Shown here one piece after another: positions 1 to 9,587 of a DNA stretch of 64,000 nucleotides. Position numbers and translations under genes: made by a program. The DNA comes from Hymenobacter sp. BRD128 (GTDB lineage Bacteria > Bacteroidota > Bacteroidia > Cytophagales > Hymenobacteraceae): NCBI RefSeq assembly GCF_013256625.1, contig NZ_CP053908.1, positions 3,906,001 through 3,970,000 of the forward strand. The letters run 5' to 3'. Within the stretch, counting starts at the first letter, position 1. Each line of letters opens with the position of its first letter. The notes below the pieces were generated by a model, which was not told the origin of the DNA, did no database searches, and saw only the letters and a program-made list of their open reading frames with translations.

Positions 1-1
1 C

Positions 2-178
2 TTCAAGGCCGAACTGCTCAACGGCAGCAGCTTCCCCGGGCTGGCCGAAGCCCAACTCGAAATCAGCCACCACATCGCCTATTACAACGCCGAGCGGCGA
101 CATTCTGCGCTTGGCTACCAAGCACCCAACCACTTCGAAAAACATCTTCAAATAACGTCCCAACTCTGTCCGGCTTAG
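2..178 (+). mobile_element. IS3-family transposase, C-terminal end (cut by window edge)
   Basis: An open frame runs in from the window edge and ends at the TAG at 176-178, giving 58 residues. It contains HHIAYYNAERRHSALGYQAP, the typical end of the DDE (rve) integrase domain of IS3-family OrfB transposases, which move the element by cut or copy and paste. Whether the upstream part is intact cannot be seen. It directly abuts the tail of a different transposase (182-287), so one element probably inserted into or next to the other. No clean terminal inverted repeat was found in the few bases between them. Confidence 0.85.
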
Positions 179-181
179 CTA

Positions 182-287
182 GACCACCTCATTTCGCCGC
201 GTCGCCACGCGCTATTACAAGTTGGACACATATTTTCTAGCCTGTATTCACCTGGCCGCAACCGTCCTCTGGCTCCGCGATTGTTAA
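182..287 (+). pseudogene. IS5-type transposase tail, remnant
   Basis: The frame ending at TAA 285-287 reads FRRVATRYYKLDTYFLACIH and then continues to WLRDC. This matches the C-terminus of IS5-family transposases, where an arginine-rich RRxATRYxKL stretch is followed by FLAxxHLAAxxxWLR. Only about 35 residues remain and there is no start. It is a different member from the IS5-type remnant at 3693-4405, whose tail sequence differs. It is best read as debris left by the IS3 element that abuts it. Confidence 0.7.
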
Positions 288-740
288 CACACTTCCTAAC
301 ACCCCCTTACAAATTCCACGTAGCAGTTCTCGAACCCGATCCTCTGCCAACACGGTCATCACGGGTTTACGATATTTGGTTAGACAAACAATATGCTACT
401 TGTAATCATAAGTGGTATGGCTGGTGTTGCTGCATAGCTTACCCGAATCAATAGGTAAAAGTATTGAGCTAAGACCTTCGCATAAATATAAATTATTTAA
501 TTTATATTTATGCGAAGGTTGCCAAAAAAATGCTCTATAAATTGCTGTGCGCGCACTGCAAATCAGGGCTAAGTATAGTAATTTTGTATGTAGCTTACTA
601 TTCACTAACTCTACGTTTTGTCTGCTAAATAGTATATCTAAATAAATGGTTTTAAATATATATTTTAGTTTTGATTTATGAAAATTATTCGGTAATGACC
701 TAAGTCTTGGTGAGTCGTATTTGCTTATATATTTAAAATA
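288..740. other. AT-rich gap between transposase remnants
   Basis: No convincing gene is present. Base composition drops sharply below that of the rest of the window, particularly at 480-740. The only strong structure is the perfect palindrome at 474-519. A short minus-strand frame (396-605) crosses that palindrome and is judged spurious. Confidence 0.6.
474..519. repeat. Perfect 21-bp inverted repeat, 4-nt loop
   Basis: Bases 474-494 are exactly complementary to 499-519, separated by ATTT. Each arm begins with the GC-containing ACCTTCGC and continues into an A/T-only stretch. As RNA it would be a very stable hairpin on either strand; as DNA it could extrude a cruciform. It sits among IS remnants with no gene beside it, so a terminator role for a neighbouring gene is unlikely. 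Confidence 0.85.
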
Positions 741-1355
741 ATGTTAAAGTGCGCAAAATGCGGCATTTCTGCCCTTGGTAAGAATGGTTCGAGCAATGGT
801 AAAGCAAAATGTTAGTGTACAGAATGCCGACACCAGGCAGTACTGTCTCCTGCTAAAATTACACGGACTGTTTGTTACGAGCAGGTTACCAAGCTGTTAG
901 TCGAGCGTAACTCGCAACGTAACATTGTGCGGGCAACCGGGGTAGCGCGCATGACGGTTGCGAAACTGGTAAAAAAAGCGAAAGCCAGTCGTCCGCTTCC
1001 GGCGGAGCTACTGAACAAATTGACTGATTTAGAATTAGATGAGATGTGGACGTTTGTAGGTCGGCGGAAGGATAAGATGTGGCTCTGGCGAGTGGTAGAG
1101 CGGGCAACCTGGCACATCGGGGCCTGGGTGCTCGGTTGTCGAGGTACAGCCACGGTAAAACGTTTATGTCAAGCTCTTCCGGCTCGTTATCAGCAGCATA
1201 CTGTTTGTTATACAGATGAACGGGAAACCTACGCCAAGGTGTTGCCGATTGCCGCGCACCGCTCAAGTACCAAAGGCAGTGGGGCAACTAGTATCGTAGA
1301 ACCGCTGAATTGCGCATTGCGCCAGCGCTGTGGCGTGCTAGCGCGTAAATTATAA
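741..1355 (+). pseudogene. IS1-family transposase, broken
   Basis: From ATG 741 the frame gives an IS1 InsA-type zinc-finger start (CAKC, later CTEC), a helix-turn-helix region (VARMTVAKLVKKAK), then the InsB catalytic part with LDEMWTFVGRRKDKMWLW and the late LRQRCGVLARK motif. The fused single-frame layout is known for many non-enterobacterial IS1 elements. It is dead as written: an in-frame TAG at 813-815 cuts the zinc finger, and the frame stops at 1355 about 25-30 residues short of the usual IS1 end. An internal GTG at 927 could start only a truncated protein. Confidence 0.8.
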
Positions 1356-1559
1356 TGTTTTACAAGTTACATAGTATGCATCAAATATAAATTCAATTTT
1401 GCATTGATGCTTACAATCTAAACCTCACTAAAATTCATGCTGTCACCAGATATTCGACATAAATTTATAAATGAATCGAATGAACATTTTCGATATTTGG
1501 GATAATCAAAATCGAGAGTTTAAATAATATCATAAGTTTCTACTTGAAAAATGTGTAAC

Positions 1560-2582
1560 ATGAAATTTTCAATAATACTTATAAATTACAATACTTTTGC
1601 TGTAACCTGTGATTGTTTGCGTGACATTTATAGCAGTAATTGGGATTGGGATTTCGAGGTTATATTAGTTGATAATGCATCCGTAGAATGTGACCCGGAA
1701 GAATTCAAGCGGTTATTTCCATTAATAAATTTAATTAAAAATTCTGAAAATTCAGGTTTTGCAAGGGGTAATAACCTCGGAATTAAAATTGCAACAGGAG
1801 AGTACTTGTTGATATTGAATACTGATACTATCAATCTGAGAGATGGAGTTGCTAAGTGTATTCAGTACATGGATATGCATAAGCAAGAGAAAGATTTAGC
1901 TGGAGTAGGCTGCAAAATTCTGTCACTCGACGGCAGTATGCAAAGGTCAGCATTTGACTACCGCACTGGTCTCAAATCGGTTTTGCTTAGCAATTCTATT
2001 TTTAGTTTTACGGCTTCGAAACTGGGTCTAAGCAAATATCGAAAGAATGGTTATATGGAAGCGATGCATGAGAAAGAGCATTCAATTCAAGCCATGTTAG
2101 GTGCATTTATGCTATTGCGCCGGGAAGTGGTTGAAAAAGTCAAGCCTTTTGACCCGGATTTCTTTATGTATTGCGAAGAAATAGAATTGTGTTACCGCAT
2201 TGTTGATAATGGTTACCGTTTGATGTATACGCCAGATGCAAATATTATTCACCTTGGCGGTGTGTCGAGTGCTAATACTAATCAATGGGAGTACAATAAC
2301 CGTCAAAATTTCCTGTCTGTATTATTGCTTATTTTTAAGCAACATGGGTATTTTGGGGTATTTATTTTTAATGTTTTATATATCGTAAATTTTATGACAA
2401 ATATATTTTTAATGCCTTTTAGAGGTGAAGGAGCAAAAATAAATCACACCCACTTTATGAACGGGACAAAATATTCACTTAAATACCAAAAAGTGATGCT
2501 TAAGTATTTTAAACCATCATTTGGTTCGAGTAAATTCCCTTTTAAATTGTCTATTGTAGAAGAAATAGCTAAATCAGCGTAG
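1560..2582 (+). CDS. Family 2 glycosyltransferase (rhamnosyltransferase-like)
   Basis: The 340-residue product starts MKFSIILINYN, the usual beginning of a GT-A fold family 2 transferase, so ATG 1560 is preferred over ATG 1551. It has the nucleotide-binding LVDNAS strand (about residue 38), the NSGFARGNN motif, and LILNTDT with the metal-binding Asp-x-Asp equivalent. A later FMYCEEIELCYRI stretch resembles WbbL-type sugar transferases acting on polysaccharide or O-antigen precursors. Two hydrophobic stretches near the C-terminus suggest membrane association. The gene is far more AT-rich than genes from 4.5 kb onward and is enclosed by IS remnants, so it was probably acquired by transfer. No other polysaccharide genes are adjacent. 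Its sugar donor and acceptor cannot be told from sequence. Confidence 0.85.
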   Translation: MKFSIILINYNTFAVTCDCLRDIYSSNWDWDFEVILVDNASVECDPEEFKRLFPLINLIKNSENSGFARGNNLGIKIATGEYLLILNTDTINLRDGVAKCIQYMDMHKQEKDLAGVGCKILSLDGSMQRSAFDYRTGLKSVLLSNSIFSFTASKLGLSKYRKNGYMEAMHEKEHSIQAMLGAFMLLRREVVEKVKPFDPDFFMYCEEIELCYRIVDNGYRLMYTPDANIIHLGGVSSANTNQWEYNNRQNFLSVLLLIFKQHGYFGVFIFNVLYIVNFMTNIFLMPFRGEGAKINHTHFMNGTKYSLKYQKVMLKYFKPSFGSSKFPFKLSIVEEIAKSA

Positions 2583-2669
2583 CATTTTACTAGAGAAGAG
2601 GTAGAGGGTTGATATAGTGGATTAGTGAACGGTGTAGCTGCTTTTGGGTGCCTTGCGTAACTAGCTGCT

Positions 2670-3400
2670 AGGCAAGCTTATTCTTTGGATTTGCGCCAGC
2701 GCATCGTGCAGGCGTGTGCCGTGCCAGGTGCCCGACAGGTACAGGTGGCGGCTCGTTTCTGTGTGAGTGTGGCCTTTGTGGGCAAGCTGTTGCGCCGTCA
2801 GCGGCACACGGGCCCTGTGGCTGCGCGGCCCGGCCGGGGCGACCGCGCCCGCTACCTCGACGCGGCGGCGCACATCTGGCTCGTGGTTCAGGTGAAGCAG
2901 AGGCCGGACCAGACGCTGGCCAAATTGCGCACGGCTTGGGTAGCCGCCGGGGATGCCCCGTGTGTTTACCTGTTCTTTGGCGCGTGCTCGACGAGCACGG
3001 GCGGCGGCGCAAAAAAAAGCCTACATGCCACTGAGCGGGAAACTGAACGCGTGGGCCTGTTGCGCCAGCAGCATGTCGAAGCCATCGCGGCGCGTGTGGA
3101 CGTAGGGCGGTTTCACTTTCTCAATGAGATCGGTCTGCGCTTGGACTATACCGGCGTTACGGCCGAGCTCGGGGCGGCCGGCGCGTGGGTGGGGCCGTGC
3201 CCTTGCGCCGCCCTACCTGCTCGCTGACGCTGATTGACGCCTTGTCCGTGAACGGGCTACATGGGGTACAGGTGCTGGAAGGAGCCTTGAATCAGCACAG
3301 TTTCGCTCTATACATCGCGCGCATCCTGGCCCCGCAATTACGGCGCGGGGACGTGCTAGTCCTCGATAACCTACGGGTGCACCACCTGACCGGGCTGCTG
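2670..3400 (+). pseudogene. IS630-family transposase remnant 1 (5' part, frameshifted)
   Basis: The frame reads AYSLDLRQRIVQAC from 2676, the standard IS630 N-terminal helix-turn-helix, but no ATG precedes it. It then crosses several frames: VLWRVLDEHGRRRKKK in a second frame, LHATERETERV back in the first, and finally DALSVNGLHG and VLVLDNLRVHH in a third. The last motif is the second catalytic Asp region of the IS630/Tc1 DDE enzymes. Sequence stops matching near 3395-3400, before the third catalytic acid, where a second IS630 remnant begins on the other strand. Confidence 0.75.
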
Positions 3401-3621
3401 GCGCAGACAAGTCGCCAACTCCGCGCGAGCCGCCGCGTCGAGAGGTGAAGCCGCTGCGGTGGGGCAGTGCGGCCATAGACCCGTTCGCCCGCTGGCAGTA
3501 GCCCAGCCTTTCGACAAACGAAACCGACACAAAACCGGGCGACAACGACCGTTTGCGCGAAGCCAGGCTCAGCACATACCGCTGCTACCCGCTCGCGCAA
3601 ATCATTGGAACAGGCCTTCAT
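3400..3621 (-). pseudogene. IS630-family transposase remnant 2 (N-terminal part)
   Basis: Reading leftward from ATG 3619-3621 gives MKACSNDLRERVAAVCAEPG, then, in other frames, SFVERL, GSMAALPHRSG and LDAAARAELATCLRQQPG. These are successive pieces of an IS630 helix-turn-helix region, with frame changes. It is related to but distinct from remnant 1 and lies head-on against it. The two truncated elements meet near 3395-3400, so both have lost their 3' halves, consistent with a deletion between two oppositely oriented copies. Confidence 0.7.
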
Positions 3622-3692
3622 GCATAAAATATACTGCCCAAACCATACACTAACCGCAGAAATGCTCTAGGGAGTGAGGACAATCAGCGCAG

Positions 3693-4405
3693 CTAGTCGA
3701 GGGCCGTAGCGATATGCCAAAGGGCCAAAAATGAAGCGACGGTTTTTCGTAGCGCGTGGCCAGGCGCCGGTACTGCTTCAAGCGGCCGCGCTCGATTTTG
3801 TTGCGGTCGCGGTAGGTTTTGGTATCTAATTCGGCCGGTTCAAGCTGGTTGAGACGATTAGCAATGACAGCTTAAATATGATGCTGGGCACAACAGGCGC
3901 GGGTTTTGTCGCTATCTTAGGCCATATCAGCCAGTACTTTACTTGGATTCAAGCCTGTGAGCAAGGGCAGGGCCTTCATGCTATCTCCGGCTTAGGCGCC
4001 GATGGCCAGCAGGCGCACGGTGTTTCAAAAGGCGTCGGGCCAAGCGTGAATTTTGGTGCTCCCCCCGCCGCGACTACGGCCCAGGTATTTGGTGATGGGG
4101 CGCTTTTCTTTGGCCTGCTGCATGTCGATGGGCGCGCAGTGCCGTCGAATCGAACATGCCCCAGTCCAGGTCCGGGGCTTTTAACACCTTAAATAACGCT
4201 TCCCACGCCCCTTTTTGGGCCAGGCACCAGAACCGACGGCACACTTAATTGGCTTTACCGAAGCGGGCCGGCAAATCGGCTCACGGTACGTCGGTACGCA
4301 TGCAAACGACGGCATTGAAAAATAGGCGGTTATTTTTGGCAATGACGCCGCAATCTGTGACCTTTCCCGATAAGCGCGGCGCGACCACGGCCTATTGACA
4401 GTCAT
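3693..4405 (-). pseudogene. IS5-family (IS427-like) transposase, heavily frameshifted
   Basis: Read on the minus strand through shifting frames, the segment gives DCGVIAKNNRLFFNAVV, DLPARFGK, MFDSTALRAHRHAAGQ and later RNKIERGRLKQYRRLATRYEK, ending TVASFLALWHIATALD before TAG at 3693-3695. In order these are the N-terminal domain, first catalytic Asp region and C-terminal Arg-rich region of IS427-group IS5 transposases. At least five frame changes and internal stops make it non-functional. One shift, near the end, is at an A run. Confidence 0.8.
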
Positions 4406-4508
4406 TTACTTCATGACCACGCATTCTCTTTAACTAGTGGGAGCTAATGATAATTATTCTCATGCTCTCGATTAAGAGTAGGGCGCAGAAATAAATTGCA
4501 AAGCAAGA

Positions 4509-6122
4509 TTACAGCTCCTTGCGCAGCCTGGCCACCGGAATGTTGAGCTGCTCGCGATACTTGGCCACCGTGCGGCGGGCAATGTTGTAGCCGCGGGCAT
4601 TTAGCATTTTTTCCAGCTTGTCGTCGCTCAGTGGGTGGTCCTTTTTCTCGTTGCCGATGAGGTCGCGCAAAATGCTTTTTACCTCGCGGCTGCTGGCGTC
4701 CTCGCCCGAGTCGGTGGCGATGCCTTCCGAGAAGAAGAACTTGAGCGGGTAGATACCGTGCTCGGTCTGGATGCTTTTAGAGTTGGCGACGCGGCTGATG
4801 GTGCTGATATCCATGCCGATGGCCTGGGCAATATCCTTGAGAATCATGGGCCGCAGCTTCGAGTCGTCGCCCGTCAGGAAGAACTCTCGCTGGCGCTCCA
4901 CGATGGCCGACATCGTGCGCAGCAGCGTGTTTTGGCGCTGCCGGATGGCATCGATAAACCACTTGGCCGAGTCGAGCTTTTGCTTCACAAAGCTCACGGC
5001 CTCCTTCATTTTCTGGTCCTTTTTGGCCGCCTTGTCGTAGGTCTGGAGCATCTCGCGGTAATCGCGGCTCACGCGCAGCTCGGGGGCGTTGCGGGCATTC
5101 AGGGTCAGGTTCAGCTCGCCGTTGTCGTTGGTGAGGATGAAGTCGGGCATGAGGTACTGGGCGCCGCCGGCGCTGCCCTTGCCGCCGCTCACCGGCCCGC
5201 TGCCGCCCGGCTTGGGGTTCAGCTTCAGGATAACGGCCACGGCCTCCTTCAACTCGTCGTCTTCGAGGTCGAGCTTCTGCTGAATGCGCTGGTAGTGCTT
5301 CTTGGTAAACTCCTCAAACGTCTCGGTCAGAATGCGTTCGGCGTTCAGCGTAGCCTCGTCCTGGGGCCGGCGCTCCAGCTGCAACAGCAGGCACTCGGGC
5401 AAGTCGCGGGCGGCGATGCCCGGCGGGTCGAACTGCTGAATGACGCGCAGCACGGCCTCAATCTCAGCCTCGCTAGCCTCGATATTCTGGCTGAACGCCA
5501 GGTCGTTGGCAATGGCTGCCAGGTCGCGCCGGATGTAGCCGTCGCCATCAATCGAGCCGATAAGCTGCTCGCCAATAGCCTGTTCCAGCTCATCGAGCTG
5601 CGCAAAGTGCAGCTGGTCGAGCAGCGAGTCTTGCAGCGAGCCGCTGGTGTCGGCCAGGGGCATGTCGCGCTCTTCCTCGTCGCCGGGGCCGTCGCCCTGC
5701 ATTTTATAGCCCGCTATCTCGTCGTCGTTGACGTAGTCGCTGATGTCGATGTCGTGGTTGTCGTTGTCGATGCCCAGCGCCTCGGGCTCGGCGGCTGGCT
5801 CGGGGCGCTCGTCGGCGTAGTCGTCGGGGCCGGCGCTGTCGTCGCTAGCCTCGCTGGGGCCGCTAAAGTCCTCATCGAGCGTAGTGTCGTCGCTGTCGAG
5901 CGAGTCGTTGGGGTCGTCGGCCTCGGGCGTGTCATCGGCATCGCTGTCGTCGCGCTCGTCAGCGTCTTCACTATCACCTTCTTCCAGCGCGGGGTTCACC
6001 TCCATTTCCTCCTTGATGCGCGTTTCCAGCTCGGCCGTTGGTATTTGCAGCAGCTTGATGAACTGAATCTGCTGGGGCGAGAGGCGTTGGGAAAGAAGTT
6101 GTTTTAAGTCAAGGCGTTGCAT
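4509..6122 (-). CDS. rpoN: RNA polymerase sigma-54 factor
   Basis: The 537-residue product has the whole sigma-54 layout. Region I (about 1-45) is LKQLLSQRLSPQQIQFIKLL, which binds activators. A very acidic, Asp/Glu-rich region II follows (about 46-150). Next come the core-binding domain and the DNA-binding part, with the RpoN box ARRTVAKYRE at about 515-524 that reads the -24 element. Sigma-54 directs RNA polymerase to -24/-12 promoters and needs an AAA+ activator; one candidate activator is encoded at 37485-38855. It is divergent from asnS and stands alone. The length is slightly above average because of the acidic linker. Confidence 0.97.
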   Translation of the reverse strand: MQRLDLKQLLSQRLSPQQIQFIKLLQIPTAELETRIKEEMEVNPALEEGDSEDADERDDSDADDTPEADDPNDSLDSDDTTLDEDFSGPSEASDDSAGPDDYADERPEPAAEPEALGIDNDNHDIDISDYVNDDEIAGYKMQGDGPGDEEERDMPLADTSGSLQDSLLDQLHFAQLDELEQAIGEQLIGSIDGDGYIRRDLAAIANDLAFSQNIEASEAEIEAVLRVIQQFDPPGIAARDLPECLLLQLERRPQDEATLNAERILTETFEEFTKKHYQRIQQKLDLEDDELKEAVAVILKLNPKPGGSGPVSGGKGSAGGAQYLMPDFILTNDNGELNLTLNARNAPELRVSRDYREMLQTYDKAAKKDQKMKEAVSFVKQKLDSAKWFIDAIRQRQNTLLRTMSAIVERQREFFLTGDDSKLRPMILKDIAQAIGMDISTISRVANSKSIQTEHGIYPLKFFFSEGIATDSGEDASSREVKSILRDLIGNEKKDHPLSDDKLEKMLNARGYNIARRTVAKYREQLNIPVARLRKEL

Positions 6123-6233
6123 AAGAAGAAGCGAGAATGAAACGCGACAATTAACAGTGAATGAAGAAAGACAATACGTAGCCGGCGCGGGCTTGGACGT
6201 ACCCTAGTACTGGCAAATTCCAATTGGGGTTAG

Positions 6234-6265
6234 TCGGCGCTAGCCCGGCAGGGGCTTTACCTTTG
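6234..6265 (+). promoter_or_regulatory. Bacteroidota-type promoter for asnS
   Basis: TTG at 6234-6236 is followed after 21 bases by TACCTTTG at 6258-6265, matching the TTG-N17-23-TAnnTTTG pattern of the Bacteroidota housekeeping sigma factor. The asnS ATG lies 29 bases further on, leaving a short leader. Confidence 0.65.
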
Positions 6266-6294
6266 CCAGCTCAACTGCCTTTTGCTTACTGCCT

Positions 6295-7698
6295 ATGCCT
6301 GCCGACCAACTCCGCCGCACCCGCATCCAAGACCTGCTCACGAGTACCGACCTCAACCGCGAAGTGCTGGTGAAGGGCTGGGTACGCACCCGCCGGGGCA
6401 ACAAATATGTGCAGTTTATCGCGCTCAACGATGGCTCGGGCCTCGCCACGCTGCAAGTAGTGGCTGATGCTGAGAAGTTTCCCGAAGAAAGCCTGAAGGA
6501 AGTAACCACCGGCTCGTGCGTAGCCGTGCGCGGCCAGCTGGTGGCTAGCCAGGGCAAGGGCCAGTCGGTAGAGGTGCAGGCCACCTCCATCGAGGTGCTC
6601 GGCACCGCTGACCCCGAGGCCTACCCGCTGCAAAAGAAAGCCACTTCGCTGGAGCACCTGCGCGAGATTGCCCACCTGCGCCCCCGCACCAACACCTTCG
6701 GGGCGGTGCTGCGCATCCGGCACGCGCTGGCCTTCGCCATCCACGACTACTTCAACCGGCACGGCTTCTACTACGTGCACACGCCCATCATCACGGGCTC
6801 CGATGCCGAGGGCGCGGGCCAGATGTTTCGGGTGACCACGCTGCCCCCCGAGCACCCGCCGCGCACCGAAGATGGCTCCGTGGATTACAGCCAGGACTTC
6901 TTCGGCAAGCAAACCAACCTTACCGTATCGGGCCAGCTCGAAGGCGAGCTAGCGGCGATGGCGCTGGGGCAGGTGTACACCTTCGGCCCCACTTTCCGGG
7001 CCGAAAACTCGAACACCGCCCGCCACCTGGCCGAGTTCTGGATGATAGAGCCCGAAATGGCCTTCTATGACCTGGCCGATAACATGGACCTGGCCGAGGA
7101 CTTCCTCCAGAGCCTGGTGAAGTATGCCCTGGAGCACTGCGCCGCCGACCTGCAATTCCTGAACGATACCTACGATAAGGAATTGCTGACCCGCCTCAAG
7201 TCGGTGACCGACAACGCTTTCCAGCGTCTCACCTACACCGAGGCCGTGGCGATTCTGAAATCGGCCAAGAAGAAATTTGAATTTCCCGTGGACTGGGGCA
7301 CCGACTTGCAGAGCGAGCACGAGCGCTACCTCGTAGAGAAGCACTTCCAGAAGCCGGTTATCCTCACCAACTACCCCAAGGAAATCAAGGCTTTCTACAT
7401 GAAGCTCGACGACGATGGCCGCACCGTGCGCGCCATGGACGTGCTGTTCCCCGGCATCGGCGAAATTATCGGTGGCTCGCAGCGTGAGGAAGACCTGGTG
7501 AAGCTGCAAACCCGCATGCAGGAAATGCACGTGCCCGAAGACGAGCTGTGGTGGTACCTCGACACGCGCCGCTTTGGCACGGCGCCGCACGCGGGCTTCG
7601 GGCTAGGGTTCGAGCGCCTGGTGCTGTTTGTGACCGGCATGACCAACATCCGCGACGTCATCCCCTTCCCGCGCTTTCCCAAGAACGCGGAGTTTTAA
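6295..7698 (+). CDS. asnS: Asparagine--tRNA ligase
   Basis: This 467-residue class II aminoacyl-tRNA synthetase joins asparagine to tRNA-Asn in the cytoplasm. An N-terminal OB-fold anticodon-binding domain (about 15-105, with [21 protein letters not shown]) precedes the catalytic domain. Motif 2 is seen in [20 protein letters not shown] and motif 3 in [10 protein letters not shown] near residue 440, followed by the conserved C-terminal [26 protein letters not shown] fits an asparaginyl rather than aspartyl enzyme. Length is normal for the family. ATG 6295 is well placed behind a promoter, and a strong terminator follows 30 bases after the stop. Confidence 0.97.
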   Translation: MPADQLRRTRIQDLLTSTDLNREVLVKGWVRTRRGNKYVQFIALNDGSGLATLQVVADAEKFPEESLKEVTTGSCVAVRGQLVASQGKGQSVEVQATSIEVLGTADPEAYPLQKKATSLEHLREIAHLRPRTNTFGAVLRIRHALAFAIHDYFNRHGFYYVHTPIITGSDAEGAGQMFRVTTLPPEHPPRTEDGSVDYSQDFFGKQTNLTVSGQLEGELAAMALGQVYTFGPTFRAENSNTARHLAEFWMIEPEMAFYDLADNMDLAEDFLQSLVKYALEHCAADLQFLNDTYDKELLTRLKSVTDNAFQRLTYTEAVAILKSAKKKFEFPVDWGTDLQSEHERYLVEKHFQKPVILTNYPKEIKAFYMKLDDDGRTVRAMDVLFPGIGEIIGGSQREEDLVKLQTRMQEMHVPEDELWWYLDTRRFGTAPHAGFGLGFERLVLFVTGMTNIRDVIPFPRFPKNAEF

Positions 7699-7730
7699 GC
7701 CTGGCTGGTCCATTCTAAACGATTTCAAAA

Positions 7731-7759
7731 AGAGCGCCCTTAGCGGGGCGCTCTTTTTT
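7731..7759 (+). terminator. Rho-independent terminator of asnS
   Basis: AGAGCGCCC (7731-7739) pairs perfectly with GGGCGCTCT (7746-7754) across a 6-base loop and runs into a T tract (7754-7759). It lies just after the asnS stop. Confidence 0.9.
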
Positions 7760-7829
7760 GCATGTAGAGCGCCGCAACTTGGGGTGAGTGCTACTCGTTC
7801 AGCCAGCTAGTTCAACCTCCGCTGCTCCG

Positions 7830-9455
7830 ATGTCTCCCGAACGCGACCTTGCCGACTCCGCTAGCCTGCCCGAAGGCGCGCTGAAAGCCTTCCCTACGCC
7901 CAACGATGGCCCCAAGGTGCTGCTGACCCGGCAGCAGGGCCAGGTGCACGCCTTGGCGCCCAACTGCCCGCACTACGGCGCGCCGCTTGAGAAAGGCAAA
8001 GTCGTGGACGGCCGCCTCATCTGCCCCTGGCACCACGCCTGCTTCAAGGTCGAAAACGGCCACCTCTGCGAGCCGCCTGCCCTCGACGACCTGCCCACCT
8101 ACGCCGTGCGCGAGGCCAACGGGCGCATCCTGGTGCAGGTGCCCGCCAGCCCTCCCGCCAGCACCGACGACCCCACCGCCACGCCCACGGCCGAGGTGGG
8201 CGGCGAGCCATCGGCTCCCGTTGGGGCGCCGGTCGATACCCGCACGTTCGTCATCGTGGGCGGTGGGGCCGCCGGCGAGTTTGCGGCCCAGGCGCTGCGC
8301 CGCGAGGGTTTCGCGGGCCGCGTGGTACTGGTATCAGCCGATGAAAAACTGCCCTCCGACCGTACTAAGCTCAGCAAAGCCTACCTGGCCGGCAAGGCCA
8401 AGGCCGAAACGATGCCGCTACGCCAGCCGGAGTTTTACGCGCAGCAAAAAATTGAATTACTAACCAATACCCGCGTCACTGGCCTCGACCTGGCTAGCCA
8501 GGAAATTGAGCTGGCAGGCCAGCCGCCGTTGCACTACGACCAGGTGCTGCTAGCCCCCGGCGGCACGCCCAACCGGCTACCCAAGCTGCCTGGCCACGAC
8601 TTGGCGGGCGTGCTGCCCCTGCGCACCCAGGCCGACGCCGACCACCTGCTGGCCGCCACGAAAGACGCAAAACAACTTATTATCATCGGCAGCAGCTTTA
8701 TCGGTATGGAAGCCGCCAGCAGCCTCATCAGCGAAGGCCGCCAGGTGACAGTTATTGCCCAGGAGAAAATGCCTTTTGAACGAATACTAGGGCCGGAAAT
8801 CGGGGCCATGTTCCGCAAAATGCACGAGGAGAAAGGCGTAAAGTTTGAAACCGAAGCTGAAGTAACGGCCTTGCTAGGGGAGGGCGGCCGCATAACCGGC
8901 GTGCAACTGAAAACCGGTCAACTGCTGCCTGCGGAAGTGGTGGTGCTGGGGGTGGGCGTGCGCCCGGCCACCGACTTTCTGGCTCAGGCGTTTGCTTTGG
9001 AGAAAGACGGCGGGCTAGCCGTCGATGCCTTTTTGCAGGCTGCTGAAAATGTGTATGCGGCCGGCGACATCGCTCGCTTTCCGCTGGCGGCCACCGGCCA
9101 GCCCACGCGCATCGAGCACTGGCGCGTGGCCCAGCAGCACGGCCAAACGGCCGCCCGCAATATGCTGGGCCAGCAAGTAAAATTCACCGCCGCGCCCTTC
9201 TTCTGGACGCAGCAGTATGGTAAAAGCCTGCGCTACGCCGGCCACGCCGAGCGCTGGGACGAAATTATCTACCAGGGCGACGTAGCCAAGCAGGATTTTC
9301 TGGCCTTCTACGTCCTGGAAAACCGCATTATAGCCGCCGCTGGCATGAGCCGAGATGCCGACATGATTTACATCGCCGAGCGGCTCGGCAAAAATTTGCT
9401 GCCTACCCCCGCCGCCGTGCGGGCCGGGGTAGACTGGGCTGGTAGCGTTGGCTAG
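7830..9455 (+). CDS. Rieske-type FAD/NAD(P)-dependent oxidoreductase (AIF-like)
   Basis: The 541-residue protein joins two modules. Residues about 10-105 form a Rieske [2Fe-2S] domain with the ligand pairs CPHYGAPL and CPWHHACF. After a Pro/Ala linker comes a pyridine-nucleotide disulphide oxidoreductase fold, with an FAD Rossmann motif (VGGGAAGEFAAQAL) and an NAD one (IIGSSFIGMEAA), and a C-terminal reductase dimerisation domain (FFWTQQYGKSLRYAGHAE). This architecture is that of AIF-like/AIFL proteins and of some ferredoxin reductases; the electron acceptor is unknown. ATG 7830 is chosen over the upstream GTG 7788 because it directly precedes the Rieske domain. It is followed by a terminator shared with the convergent gene. 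Confidence 0.9.
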   Translation: MSPERDLADSASLPEGALKAFPTPNDGPKVLLTRQQGQVHALAPNCPHYGAPLEKGKVVDGRLICPWHHACFKVENGHLCEPPALDDLPTYAVREANGRILVQVPASPPASTDDPTATPTAEVGGEPSAPVGAPVDTRTFVIVGGGAAGEFAAQALRREGFAGRVVLVSADEKLPSDRTKLSKAYLAGKAKAETMPLRQPEFYAQQKIELLTNTRVTGLDLASQEIELAGQPPLHYDQVLLAPGGTPNRLPKLPGHDLAGVLPLRTQADADHLLAATKDAKQLIIIGSSFIGMEAASSLISEGRQVTVIAQEKMPFERILGPEIGAMFRKMHEEKGVKFETEAEVTALLGEGGRITGVQLKTGQLLPAEVVVLGVGVRPATDFLAQAFALEKDGGLAVDAFLQAAENVYAAGDIARFPLAATGQPTRIEHWRVAQQHGQTAARNMLGQQVKFTAAPFFWTQQYGKSLRYAGHAERWDEIIYQGDVAKQDFLAFYVLENRIIAAAGMSRDADMIYIAERLGKNLLPTPAAVRAGVDWAGSVG

Positions 9456-9525
9456 GCCTGCCTGGGGCCGGGCCGTAGAACAAAAGAGCAGTACGCTACG
9501 CTCAAGAGAATTTTACTCAAAGAAA

Positions 9526-9559
9526 AGAGGCTGCTCCACATGGGAGCAGCCTCTTTTTT
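9526..9559. terminator. Bidirectional terminator
   Basis: AGAGGCTGCTCC (9526-9537) is exactly complementary to GGAGCAGCCTCT (9543-9554), with a 5-base loop, an A-rich flank on the left and T6 on the right. It serves both the reductase gene and the convergent secreted-protein gene. Confidence 0.9.
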
Positions 9560-9587
9560 GAACAGGGTAGTGCTGGTGCTGTAGCGG

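Noticed and set aside
396..605. 69-codon minus-strand ORF
   Set aside because: It passes through the perfect palindrome at 474-519 and lies in AT-rich non-coding DNA, with no domain.
4635..6107. 490-codon ORF antisense to rpoN
   Set aside because: It is a shadow of the GC-rich, acidic rpoN frame; its protein is Val/Ala/Leu-rich without motifs. Similar long shadows lie antisense to gcvP (27295-28518, 29176-30309).
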